Assembly (NCBI RefSeq): GCF_013386765.1
Contig: NZ_JACARE010000018.1
Coordinates: 126,364-190,363, forward strand
Length of the DNA: 64,000 bases
Origin: Pseudomonas yamanorum
GTDB lineage: Bacteria; Pseudomonadota; Gammaproteobacteria; Pseudomonadales; Pseudomonadaceae
Reading direction: 5' to 3'
Shown: positions 30,054 through 38,458 of the stretch, one piece after another
How positions within the stretch are numbered: the stretch's first letter is position 1
Layout: every line of letters begins with the position of its first letter
Notes under the pieces: generated by a model
The model's database searches: none
What the model was told of the DNA's origin: nothing
Seen by the model: only the letters and a program-made list of their open reading frames with translations
Position numbers and translations under genes: made by a program

Positions 30054-30485
30054 TTATCCGGCGAAGGGCAGCCAGGGGCTGGCCAGGATGACGGCCACGG
30101 TCAGCAGCACTTGCGCCGCCAGCAGGTAGGCTTGCTTGCGCAACAGTTTCAGGGCGCCGCGACGGCGTTCGGTCCAGGGCCGGCCGGCGCGCTTCGCGGA
30201 TTGCAGGCCGAGGGCCTGCATGGCCTGGTCGAAGTCGGGCGTGCGCTCGGTGTCGCGAGCCAGCAGGGCGAACAGGTCGGCGTCGAAGGCCACCCGCAGC
30301 GCCCAGTATTTTTCCAGCAGCCCGAGCACAATCATCCACAGGCTGAGGATCAGGCAGATCGGCGTGATGCTGGCCATCAGCAGTTGCGCCAGGCCAAACA
30401 GTACGCCGAGCAAGGTCAGGCCTGTGGATAACTGGTCCAGGGAACGGCCCCGGCGCAGCAGGCTGGCGACGACCTGTAATTCCAT
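30054..30485 (-). CDS. Small membrane protein of the ynb-like operon, unknown function
   Basis: A 143-residue protein (147 if translation starts at 30497). Two adjacent hydrophobic segments (about residues 20-38 and 42-60) and a third near the C terminus (about 118-138) predict three helices. A charged middle part contains DTERTPDFDQAMQALGL and basic RRRGALKLLRK. I do not recognise a domain. It is tightly placed between the phosphatase (stop-start spacing 1 nt) and the acyltransferase, so it is likely a partner of the lipid enzymes. Confidence 0.75.
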   Translation of the reverse strand: MELQVVASLLRRGRSLDQLSTGLTLLGVLFGLAQLLMASITPICLILSLWMIVLGLLEKYWALRVAFDADLFALLARDTERTPDFDQAMQALGLQSAKRAGRPWTERRRGALKLLRKQAYLLAAQVLLTVAVILASPWLPFAG

Positions 30486-30486
30486 A

Positions 30487-31785
30487 TCAGCGGGCATGGG
30501 TTAAACCCTCCAGGGCTTCACGGTGAGCAGGATGCAGGACCACACGTGGGCGTGCTGTACGAATAATAGCCACCGCCTCGTCGACATTGGCTGCGCGCCC
30601 GGTATGGAGCAGCCATGCGGCCACGGCGGTGGCGCTGCGCGAGTAACCGAGGGCGCAGCACACCAGCAGCGGCCCGGCTGAGCGTAGCCGTTCAATGGCC
30701 TGAGCGGCTTCCAGGCATTGCGCCGCAGTGGGTGCCGTGAGATCGAGTACAGGCAGGCTGTAATAGGCGCGGCCCTGTGGATTAATCGGCAATTCGGCGC
30801 ATAGATCGACGACGGCCTTGAATGAATCCATCTCAGTGCCTGCAGGAATTCGCCCCAGCCAAACGTTATCCACAACCTGATCGGGCTGTGGATGTTTACG
30901 TGTCCACAGGCGGGAATTGATCCAGGCGGCTGCCAGATAGGGCGCGAACAACCAGCGCGCCGCCGGAGTGAGTCGTCCGTCCGCACGCTTCTGAAAGCCC
31001 GAAACGCCCAGCACCAAGTAATTCGCCTTCATCAATCCAAGGGAAACCGCCGGCCAAAGTAGCCATAACCAACCGCCGCCGAGGCTGAACGCCAGGATCA
31101 AACACACCAACGATCCGAAGCCATAGCGCAATCCCAGCCGCCAACGCTGCCGGTCCCGGGTCAGGTGGGCATTCAGCAGCGGGCTCGGATGCTCCAGCGG
31201 CCACAGCCATACGCACAGCCAGCCGGCGAGGGCGCCTGTGGGTAAGTCGATAAAGTGATGTTGATAAGTGGTCAGCACCGAAAGGCCGATCAACGCGAAC
31301 CAGCCATGCACCAGCCAGCGCCACAGGCCCTGACTATGCCGCTGGTACATTATCCACAGCACCACCAGCAGGGCGATGTGCAGCGACGGTGCTTGGTTGA
31401 ACGGCTTGTCGAACCCGGCGAGTACCGCAAACAGCCAGCCGAATACGCCATCCAGCTCCGGCCGTTCGAAGGTGAAGCGCAACGGCCAGATAAGGAAGCA
31501 GGTGACAGCAATCACCTGGGCCGTGAGCAGGCGCAGGGCATGCTGTTTCAGCTCATGGCGCGTACTGGGCAGTAGCAGGGATAAACCGTAGAGCAGGTCG
31601 ATGGACCAGTAGGGCACGATGGTCCAGGCCCAGAACGGGATATGGCTTTCCCAGCCGAACACCATCGTACCCACGTCGCTGCGCTGGCTGGTGACCCACG
31701 TGGCAAAGCCGTAGGTGCTGAAAAACAGCGGCGCCAACAGCAGCAGCCACAGCACCGCCGGTTTTAACAGGCCCGGTTCACGCAT
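30487..31785 (-). CDS. ynbD: YnbD-like fusion: PAP2-type membrane phosphatase plus dual-specificity phosphatase
   Basis: A 432-residue protein with two phosphatase domains. The N-terminal membrane part has PAP2 elements: the PSLH motif in QAPSLHIALLV and the later QHHFIDLPTG, with several helices. The C-terminal domain is a cysteine phosphatase with CX5R, here CALGYSRSATA, and the DSP-like DNVWLGRIP start. E. coli YnbD has the same layout and length (about 430). A lipid-phosphate or inositol-phosphate-like substrate is plausible. It begins 3 nt after the ynbC-like gene. Confidence 0.85.
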   Translation of the reverse strand: MREPGLLKPAVLWLLLLAPLFFSTYGFATWVTSQRSDVGTMVFGWESHIPFWAWTIVPYWSIDLLYGLSLLLPSTRHELKQHALRLLTAQVIAVTCFLIWPLRFTFERPELDGVFGWLFAVLAGFDKPFNQAPSLHIALLVVLWIMYQRHSQGLWRWLVHGWFALIGLSVLTTYQHHFIDLPTGALAGWLCVWLWPLEHPSPLLNAHLTRDRQRWRLGLRYGFGSLVCLILAFSLGGGWLWLLWPAVSLGLMKANYLVLGVSGFQKRADGRLTPAARWLFAPYLAAAWINSRLWTRKHPQPDQVVDNVWLGRIPAGTEMDSFKAVVDLCAELPINPQGRAYYSLPVLDLTAPTAAQCLEAAQAIERLRSAGPLLVCCALGYSRSATAVAAWLLHTGRAANVDEAVAIIRTARPRVVLHPAHREALEGLTHAR

Positions 31786-31788
31786 GGG

Positions 31789-33543
31789 TCAGACCCGCTG
31801 CGCCAGGGACACGCTGAAAATCCCCCATTCATCCACGCGTTGGGTGATCTTGCGGAAACCGGCAGCTTCCACCAGTTGATCCATTTCCGCCTGGCTGCGC
31901 CGGCGCATCACCCAGGCTTGGCCCTGACGGTGGCTGGTGAGGGCGCGGGCGATCAGTTCCAGTTGCGGGTGCCACGGTTGGCCGGTGTACACCAGGTAAC
32001 CACCGGGCTCCACAGCTTCTGCCAGGCCGGCGAGCGAGCCACCGACCATCGCGTTATCCGCAAACAGCTCATACAGCCCGGACACCACCGCCAGCGTCGG
32101 CTTGGGTTCCAGCGCCGCCAGGTCTGCCCGGTCAAACGCATCGCCTTTGACGAACCGGGCGATGTCGCCCAGGCCTTTCTCACGAATCAGCGCGCCACCG
32201 TCGCGCACGTTGATGTCGCTGTAGTCCCGCAACAGGATCGATTCCGGCAACGGCGAAACGCCCTGCAAGGCTTCCAGAATGTACCGACCATGCCCGGCGG
32301 CGATGTCGACGATGCGTACTTCCTTCTGCTCATCACGCAACTTGCCCATCGCCAGGCGCAGCAGCTCTTCCACGTTCAACTTGCGCTGGCGAATGCCGCG
32401 CCAGCCGATGGAGTTCAGGTAGTTGGTGTCGATCATCCGCCCCAGCCCGCCTTTGCCGGTGGGCGTATTGCGGTACACATAGTCCAGGGTGCTGCCGGAG
32501 TCGAAGCCGGTGTCGAAACCGAGCTTCACACCATCCGACAGCTTGCTGCCCAGGCCCATGCTGGCGCGGGTCATGCGCCAGTAGAGGTCGCGCGGCGAGT
32601 TGCGCGGCAACGGTGCGGCCAGGGATTCGGATTCGGCGCAGGTCAGGCCTATCTTGTCGGCATCCAGCAAGTTGGCGCGGTCCAGCGGGTGCTCGAAGTT
32701 CTGCAGGATAAAGCGCCGGGCGCTGTTCAACGCCACGGCGCGGTCACGCTCACCGAGGGTGTCGTGGAAGAAACCGGGCAGGATGTGCAGCTCTTTCTTC
32801 AGGCTGCCCAGGCGGTCGAAGAACTGCTGCTGGGGTTTGCGGTGCACCACAAAGTCCGAGCCGGAGATCAACAGCTGGGTGGGCACCTGAATCGCCTGGG
32901 CATCGGCTACAACCCGGTCGGCCGCTTCGTACAGGCCCAGCAGCACATTCACCGAGATGGCTTTGGTAATCAGCGGATCAGTGTCGTAGGACGCCACGCG
33001 CTCCGGGTCATGGCTCAGGAACTTGGCCTTGACGTAACTGTTGACGAAAAAGTTGCCGCGAAACTTGCGCATCAACCCCAGGCCCGGGCGGGCGAAGGGC
33101 ACGTAGAGCTTGACCTTGAATGCCGGGGAGGCGAGCACCAGCGAGCGAATCTTCGGCGCGTAGTCGTGCACCCACGTGGCCGCGATCACCGCGCCGACGC
33201 TTTGGGCGATCACCGCGAGGTTCTCTTCCTCAATGCTGTAGGCGCCGCCGATATGGTCGACGAAGGTCTGCACGTCCCGGGCGCTGGTGGCGAAGCTGGG
33301 GCTGTCGCCGCGTTCGCCGGGGGATTGGCCGTGGCCGCGGGCGTCCCAGGCGAAGAAGTCGAATTCCGGCAGGTTGAGTTCGTCCACCAGGTGGGCAATG
33401 CGTCCGGAGTGCTCGTGGCCGCGATGGAACAGCACGATCGCCTTGCGCGGCGCAAAGCCCGCCGGTGCGGTGGCGGGCCAGTGACGGTAGAAAAGCTCCA
33501 CCCCGTCATGGGTGCTGAAGGTGCGCTCTTGCTGTTCACGCAT
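31789..33543 (-). CDS. ynbC: YnbC-like fusion: alpha/beta hydrolase plus SAM methyltransferase
   Basis: A 584-residue protein. The N-terminal alpha/beta-hydrolase (about 1-290) has a monoacylglycerol-lipase look: VLFHRGHEHSGR, WDARGHGQSPG and the nucleophile elbow AQSVGA, in which Ala replaces the usual first Gly. The C-terminal half (about 330-584) is a class I methyltransferase with VDIAAGHGRYILEAL as its SAM loop. E. coli YnbC is the same fusion (585 residues). It suggests lipid hydrolysis and methylation, perhaps of a headgroup. AAGGA lies 7 nt before the start. Confidence 0.86.
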   Translation of the reverse strand: MREQQERTFSTHDGVELFYRHWPATAPAGFAPRKAIVLFHRGHEHSGRIAHLVDELNLPEFDFFAWDARGHGQSPGERGDSPSFATSARDVQTFVDHIGGAYSIEEENLAVIAQSVGAVIAATWVHDYAPKIRSLVLASPAFKVKLYVPFARPGLGLMRKFRGNFFVNSYVKAKFLSHDPERVASYDTDPLITKAISVNVLLGLYEAADRVVADAQAIQVPTQLLISGSDFVVHRKPQQQFFDRLGSLKKELHILPGFFHDTLGERDRAVALNSARRFILQNFEHPLDRANLLDADKIGLTCAESESLAAPLPRNSPRDLYWRMTRASMGLGSKLSDGVKLGFDTGFDSGSTLDYVYRNTPTGKGGLGRMIDTNYLNSIGWRGIRQRKLNVEELLRLAMGKLRDEQKEVRIVDIAAGHGRYILEALQGVSPLPESILLRDYSDINVRDGGALIREKGLGDIARFVKGDAFDRADLAALEPKPTLAVVSGLYELFADNAMVGGSLAGLAEAVEPGGYLVYTGQPWHPQLELIARALTSHRQGQAWVMRRRSQAEMDQLVEAAGFRKITQRVDEWGIFSVSLAQRV

Positions 33544-33553
33544 CGCAAAATCC

Positions 33554-34174
33554 TTATGCAGAAGGGGAGGTTTGTTCTTCTTTGAGGCCTTGGCGCACGC
33601 GGTTGACCAGGGTGTAGGCCAGCAATGCCGCGACCAGCCACATCACCGCGTCGACCCAACTGGCACCGAGCCAGCCCAGCGCCACACCGGTGGCCAGTAC
33701 GCCGAGCACAAACGCCCGATCGCTCTTGCCCATGGGTCCGTCGTAGCGCCGCGAAGCCCCGACCATCGGCCCGAGCACGCCAGCGTACTCGCTGAACACC
33801 GCCAGCAGCGTCACCAGCAGCACCGGCGCCAGGCTGACCTCGGGGATCAGCGCAAACGGCAGGATCAGCGCGCTGTCGGCGATCACGTCACACAGTTCAT
33901 TGAGGTAGGCGCCGAGTCGCGACTGCTGGCCGAATTCCCGGGCGAGCATGCCGTCGATGGCGTTGAGGGCCATGCGCAGGATCATCCACAGCGGGATCAG
34001 CGCAAACAGCCACACATGTTGAGCAAAGCTGGCGATCAGCAATCCCACCAGCAGGGAAACCACCCCGGCGAGCACGGTGATCTGGTTGGCGGTGGTACCG
34101 TTGTCGTAGAGGCGCTGCACCAGCGGACGCAGCAGGTTCTGAAAACGCGGTTTAAGCTGATAGATCGAAATCAT
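33554..34174 (-). CDS. ynbA: YnbA-like CDP-alcohol phosphatidyltransferase with Asn substitutions
   Basis: A 206-residue membrane enzyme of the CDP-alcohol phosphatidyltransferase family, first gene of the operon. The family motif D-x2-DG-x2-AR-x8-G-x3-D-x3-D appears as N71-x2-D74G-x2-AR-x8-G88-x3-N92-x3-D96, so the first and third acidic residues are asparagine. As I recall it, E. coli YnbA has the same two changes, which argues against a sequencing error and for altered metal binding or substrate. It would join a CDP-activated lipid to an unknown alcohol. Confidence 0.87.
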   Translation of the reverse strand: MISIYQLKPRFQNLLRPLVQRLYDNGTTANQITVLAGVVSLLVGLLIASFAQHVWLFALIPLWMILRMALNAIDGMLAREFGQQSRLGAYLNELCDVIADSALILPFALIPEVSLAPVLLVTLLAVFSEYAGVLGPMVGASRRYDGPMGKSDRAFVLGVLATGVALGWLGASWVDAVMWLVAALLAYTLVNRVRQGLKEEQTSPSA

Positions 34175-34273
34175 GGGGAGTGACGCTTCCTTGTCCGTAA
34201 GCCCGCGAAAAACTGTGGGGAGTGTGCCGATTTATCACGGCTGAAACCAGTGATGGCTCGTGTTTCTGGGGAC

Positions 34274-34756
34274 TTAGTCATGCCCTTCAGTTATCAGGGA
34301 GAAACAGATGTTGTTCACAACAAGGTTTTCGAGGTAGCTGAATGTCACCTTGACGTTGAGGTGAGTTTTTTGATCCATGGCATAGGTGTCAGAGCCGCCT
34401 TGTATTCCCAGAACACCGGGAAGTCTGGCCGGAGGAATGGAGTCCATTGGTGTTCCCAGAACGTTACGTATGAAGCTCTGGTCCATGTTCAATGTGAATG
34501 GAGCGGGCAGTTGGCCGATATAGACGGGCTGGCCTACGGTCTGCACCAAGATGATCAATACTTCTTTCAGACGATGGGTGTCCGCCGAGAACCAAAGTTC
34601 GATGCCGGCAATTGGCTTTTGGATCAAGTCTTCGTTGTCATCATCTTCAAACAGTGGCATCAGGGGGGCGCCAGAACCAGTACCCTCCCTCACAAGTTCG
34701 TGGTACTCACGACCGAGTGCTGTCACCCAATGCTGAATTTTTTCTGCATCCACCAT
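34274..34756 (-). CDS. DUF6392-like immunity protein
   Basis: A 160-residue soluble protein. Blocks such as LGREYHELV, PIAGIELWFSADT and QLPAPFTLNMDQSFIRNVLG, then a C-terminal VKVTFSYLENLVVNNICFSL, match the DUF6392 pattern seen beside S-type pyocin-domain toxins. The likely role is to bind and block the toxin encoded just upstream. The ATG at 34756 overlaps the toxin stop by 1 nt (TGATG) and has AGGGG 8 nt before it. It is more AT-rich than neighbouring core genes, as is common for immunity genes. Confidence 0.75.
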   Translation of the reverse strand: MVDAEKIQHWVTALGREYHELVREGTGSGAPLMPLFEDDDNEDLIQKPIAGIELWFSADTHRLKEVLIILVQTVGQPVYIGQLPAPFTLNMDQSFIRNVLGTPMDSIPPARLPGVLGIQGGSDTYAMDQKTHLNVKVTFSYLENLVVNNICFSLITEGHD

Positions 34757-35925
34757 CAGTACCACCCCTGATCTTCATTAGTTTTGTGCATTTTGGTGCG
34801 GGCTTCTTCAAGGTCCGCATTGGAGAAACCATTCTCGAGCATGTAGGGTTTGATCGCATCAAAGTTGCTATCTACCGCCCCGCGTAGATAGCGCGCGTCA
34901 AGTTGTTGCTTGGTTTTGGTATTTCTCCAGCCGTAAGTTTCGCTGTACTTTTGATGAATATGGGCGGGAATAGCGATGCTGGCAACGGACTTCATAACGG
35001 TATAAATCTCGTCTGAGGATAGTTTTCTCAGTTTCCTCAAGTAGTGTGTCAGAGCCGCCCGTGAAGGCATGTGATCCAGATGCAGTCCATTACGCGGCCG
35101 TCCGCTGAACGCACCGTAAGAATCTACCTCCAAAGGTTTCACCGCCGGCTTGGCAAACACCAAATACAACGGCGGCACACCAGAATCTGCAGGGAACGTG
35201 ATAATCGTGTCTTGCCAGGTAACGTCCTCAGCATCCCGTCCGGGATAGTGCGTAATCCCCGTCTCCTGCCCCACCGGAATCGGATGCACCAGCAAGTTAT
35301 CCAGCCTTTCCGGCGTACCCGGATAAGGCGTTGGCGCATTCACCACCGGGCCGTTATTCGGCGTCCAGGTGATGGAAATACCGTCCAGCACCGCCACCAT
35401 TGCGCTCTTGTCTGCGTTCCATCGGGCCTCTGTCACTGGCACACGATCCGCGCCACTGCCGGGCCGCGTATGCAAGCCGTAAACTCGCGTGTCCCCAGCC
35501 TCATCCAGACGAAACTGGAAGCGCACCCGGGTACTGGCAACCCGCATGCCTGCCAATTGCTCCGGGCTGTACAGCGTCGAATCACCGATATCCCGTGGCC
35601 AAAAGGCCAACATCACAACATTCAACGCCGAACCGGCTCCGGCAGCCGCCCCGGTGAGTCTGCGAACCGCCCATGACCCAAGATCAGCCCCCAACACTCC
35701 CGCAACACGGCCTACCGAGCCAGTGGTTCCCGTCGAGCCCATCAGTGCCGCAGAGCCAAAATTCACCGCACGTTCGGGGGGCACGCCTGCGGCGATAGAA
35801 CCGGGAGGCACTGAAACGCAAGACTTGGCGAAGACACAGTCGCTAGCGGGTCGAGTCATTGTGCCGGGGGAGGCGTAAGAGGCAGGGGCAACCGGGATGG
35901 ATCGAGGAGTAGCAACCGCAGACAT
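34756..35925 (-). CDS. Pyocin_S-domain toxin, probable T6SS-delivered effector with a His-based nuclease-like C terminus
   Basis: A 389-residue protein. Residues 1-110 are small-residue rich with a hydrophobic stretch (about 75-109). Residues 125-262 match the S-type pyocin domain (RVRFQFRL, VYGLHTRPG, ITWTPN, FPADSGVPPLYLVFAKPA). The C-terminal toxin domain (about 270-389) starts RNGLHLDHMPSRAAL, with Asp284-His285, and has IAIPAHIHQKY with His322 and His324, then YGWRN. The DH...H pattern suggests a metal nuclease, but I cannot assign the family. It lacks its own PAAR domain; a PAAR protein is encoded 27 nt upstream and an immunity gene immediately downstream. Confidence 0.78.
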   Translation of the reverse strand: MSAVATPRSIPVAPASYASPGTMTRPASDCVFAKSCVSVPPGSIAAGVPPERAVNFGSAALMGSTGTTGSVGRVAGVLGADLGSWAVRRLTGAAAGAGSALNVVMLAFWPRDIGDSTLYSPEQLAGMRVASTRVRFQFRLDEAGDTRVYGLHTRPGSGADRVPVTEARWNADKSAMVAVLDGISITWTPNNGPVVNAPTPYPGTPERLDNLLVHPIPVGQETGITHYPGRDAEDVTWQDTIITFPADSGVPPLYLVFAKPAVKPLEVDSYGAFSGRPRNGLHLDHMPSRAALTHYLRKLRKLSSDEIYTVMKSVASIAIPAHIHQKYSETYGWRNTKTKQQLDARYLRGAVDSNFDAIKPYMLENGFSNADLEEARTKMHKTNEDQGWY

Positions 35926-35952
35926 CTGTTCAAGTTGCCCAACACTGAACCG

Positions 35953-36228
35953 CTACCCAAAAACATTTTGGTTAGCGATCAGTACCGGCGGTGGCGTGCA
36001 TTTACAGATACATAAATCGCCATCAAGGGCGGCTTGCCTGCCGTCCCATATTTCCGACTGATACGAGCCGATATTGGCGATGAAACCGGTGGTGCCGCAA
36101 GCGGGACACAGCACCGAATCACCTTCCCGGGATATGGGCTGGCCCCCGATATTGGCCCGGTTGCAGCCGGTCAGCACGGTGCCGCCTGCCGTGGTTTTCG
36201 CCCCCACGGTGATATTGCAGCGCCTCAT
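35953..36228 (-). CDS. PAAR-domain protein (T6SS spike tip)
   Basis: A 91-residue PAAR protein. It begins with VGAKTTAGGTVLTGC, followed by GGQPISREGDSVLCPACGTTG and a cysteine-rich CICKC near the end, features of the cone-shaped PAAR tip that sharpens VgrG and carries effectors. No VgrG or T6SS apparatus gene is nearby, so this is an orphan delivery module. The ATG at 36228 has no ribosome site of its own but overlaps the stop of a short upstream frame with a good one. Confidence 0.8.
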   Translation of the reverse strand: MRRCNITVGAKTTAGGTVLTGCNRANIGGQPISREGDSVLCPACGTTGFIANIGSYQSEIWDGRQAALDGDLCICKCTPPPVLIANQNVFG

Positions 36229-36257
36229 ATCGCGCGCTCTATTTTTGGACTGTCCAT
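36225..36257 (-). CDS. Possible leader peptide coupled to the PAAR gene
   Basis: A 10-codon frame (MDSPKIERAI, then TGA) starts at 36257 with AAAGGAAAG just upstream. Its stop overlaps the PAAR start as ATGA. The PAAR start lacks its own ribosome site, so ribosomes ending here could re-initiate. Whether the peptide itself matters is unknown. Confidence 0.4.
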   Translation of the reverse strand: MDSPKIERAI

Positions 36258-36514
36258 TGTCTTTCCTTTTCTCGCGCTCAAGCGCGCTCGAACACTGTAA
36301 AAGTGTTGATTCAAGAGGGAGCCTGAATGGCGGGGGAAAGATGCTGCTAAATAACCCTGGACCAAACAACTGACCGTTCGGTTAGGTGGTGTACTTGTTA
36401 GCAGAGCAAGGAGACTCTCTACGCCAGGGAATTCGTATGTTTTGCAATGACCAAACAAAAATTTCACGCCCCGCGTTATAGGGTAACCAATTGTTTCTGT
36501 GTGGGCGTTTGGGG

Positions 36515-38446
36515 ATGCGAGTGGATCTGGACGCTGATGACGTGGCCATTGAAGGGCTGCCGCGTTTTCAGCAAGGGTTGTTTCATGCCCGCCGGTTAAG
36601 GCAGGCCGGCATTGGCTTGACGGTGCTGGCGGTTGGCGGCTGGATGCTGGCACTGTTTGTGGCGCTGTTCGCCCCGCTGTCGATCTGGCCGGTGGTGCTG
36701 ATTAACTGTGCCTCGGCGTTGCTGGTGCTGGTGGCCGGTTTGCAATCGGCGTGGTGGGTCGCGGACTGGCGGGCCATGGCGCTGGAGGAACCGACGGCGC
36801 TGCTGATCGAGCCGCCGTTGCCGGCAGAAGACCCCGGTTGGCTCAACCGTCTGTTCGGCCGGGTCGGTAGCGGCTTGCTGACGCAGATTGGCGCGCCGGT
36901 GTTCTGGCTGTGCGGCTGGTCGTTGCTGGCGCTGTTCAGCGTCCTGGAATTCTGGAGCCTGACATTGCCCGCCGCCGCGGTGGGCCAGGCTGCCAGCGTG
37001 GGCGCGGCCATTGCCCTGGCGCTGGCCTTCGGCTTGCTGGTGTTTGAACGGCGTATGGCCCAGGAAAGCACCGCCCAATGGCCGGAAGCGGCGCAACTGG
37101 CGCAATTGAGCCGGGTGGCAATTATTTGCCTGGTGATCAGTGCGATTTGTTTGCTGTTTGCCGGTGAAGAATCCGTGTGGCCGTTGCGCCTGGCGGTGTT
37201 GATCGGTCTGTTGCCGGCCCTGGTGGCGCTGGAGTTTCTGTTACGCGGCCTGCTGTCGCTGTTCAGCCCGCGCCAGGAGCGCCTTGAGCCACGGCTGATG
37301 GCGCAGAGTTTTATCGCCGGGATGCTGCGCTGGCCGCCGCAACCGTTGCTCGCCCTGCAGCACGAACTGCACAACCGTTTCGGCATCGACCTGCGGCAGA
37401 TCTGGGCCTTTACCTACATGCGCCGGGCGTTCCTGCCGGTGCTGGTGGTGGTGCTGGCCGTAGGCTGGATGCTGACCGGCGTGCATGAAGTCGCTCTGCA
37501 AAGCCGTGGGATTTATGAACGCTTTGGCAAGCCGGTGGAGGTCTTCGGGCCTGGCCTGCATGCCGGTTTGCCGTGGCCGCTGGGCCGGGTGCTGAACGTG
37601 GAAAACGGTGTGGTCCATGAACTGGCCACCAGCGTTGGCGAAGCGGCGACCACCGACGTCGCACCCGCCGAAGGCCCGGCGCCGTTGATCGCCAACCGCC
37701 TGTGGGACGCCAGCCATGTGAATGACAAATCCCAGGTGATCGCCAGCAGCAGCGGCGACAAGCAAAGCTTCCAGATCGTCAATATGGATGTGCGCTTCGT
37801 GTACCGCATCGGCCTGAGCGACCAGGCGGCACTCGCCGCCACCTATAACAGCGCCGATGTGCCCACGCTGATTCGCAGCACCGCCAGCCGTATCCTCGTC
37901 CACGAATTTGCCTCGCGAACCCTCGACGAATTACTCGGCGAACAACGCAACAGCCTCGCCGATGAAATTGGCCTGGCGGTGCAGGCGGACCTGAAGAAAC
38001 TCGACAGCGGCGTGGAAATCCTCGCCACCGTGGTGGAAGCCATTCACCCGCCCTCCGGTGCGGCCAACGCCTACCACGCGGTGCAAGCGGCGCAGATTGG
38101 CGCCCAGGCGCTGATCTCCCGGGAGCGCGGCGCCGCCAGCGAGCAGACCAACCAGGCGTTGCTGCAAGCCAGCACCGCCCGCGACCAGGCCCAGGCCACG
38201 GCCCATGAGGTCAGTGCCGGCGCCCAGGCGGCGGACCTGCGTTTCAGCGCCGAACAAAAGGCCTATCAACAAGCTGGCCAGGCCTTCGTGCTGGAGCAGT
38301 ACCTGAGCCAACTGAGCCTGGGCCTGGCCCACGCCAAATTACTCATTCTTGATCATCGCCTGGGCGCCAGTGGCGCACCGACCATCGATCTGCGTTCCTT
38401 TACCTTACCGGCCGACCCTGCGGTGCCGCGTAAAGCCGTTCAATAA
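36515..38446 (+). CDS. Polytopic SPFH-domain protein (HflK-like), first of three
   Basis: About 643 residues. The N-terminal half (to about 320) has six or more hydrophobic helices. A further helix (about residue 310) leads into an SPFH/band-7 domain with HEVALQSRGIYERFGKPVEVFGPGLHAGLPWPLGRV and the long helical tail NAYHAVQAAQIGAQ. Family members form large membrane-edge cages that organise lipids and proteases. The start is uncertain: ATG at 36515, GTG at 36521 with GGGG 6 nt upstream, or TTG at 36491. It is followed by two more SPFH genes and a P-type ATPase with 12-nt and 4-nt overlapping junctions. Confidence 0.8.
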   Translation: MRVDLDADDVAIEGLPRFQQGLFHARRLRQAGIGLTVLAVGGWMLALFVALFAPLSIWPVVLINCASALLVLVAGLQSAWWVADWRAMALEEPTALLIEPPLPAEDPGWLNRLFGRVGSGLLTQIGAPVFWLCGWSLLALFSVLEFWSLTLPAAAVGQAASVGAAIALALAFGLLVFERRMAQESTAQWPEAAQLAQLSRVAIICLVISAICLLFAGEESVWPLRLAVLIGLLPALVALEFLLRGLLSLFSPRQERLEPRLMAQSFIAGMLRWPPQPLLALQHELHNRFGIDLRQIWAFTYMRRAFLPVLVVVLAVGWMLTGVHEVALQSRGIYERFGKPVEVFGPGLHAGLPWPLGRVLNVENGVVHELATSVGEAATTDVAPAEGPAPLIANRLWDASHVNDKSQVIASSSGDKQSFQIVNMDVRFVYRIGLSDQAALAATYNSADVPTLIRSTASRILVHEFASRTLDELLGEQRNSLADEIGLAVQADLKKLDSGVEILATVVEAIHPPSGAANAYHAVQAAQIGAQALISRERGAASEQTNQALLQASTARDQAQATAHEVSAGAQAADLRFSAEQKAYQQAGQAFVLEQYLSQLSLGLAHAKLLILDHRLGASGAPTIDLRSFTLPADPAVPRKAVQ

Positions 38447-38458
38447 GGAGTTCATCTG

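Noticed and set aside
34183..34273. Possible attachment site or tRNA end at the toxin-module border
   Set aside because: No tRNA-like sequence or direct repeat was found flanking 34.2-36.5 kb.
36225..36653. A 142-residue frame reaching into the SPFH region on the minus strand
   Set aside because: Only its last ten codons have a ribosome site; the upstream part overlaps the next operon and looks random.
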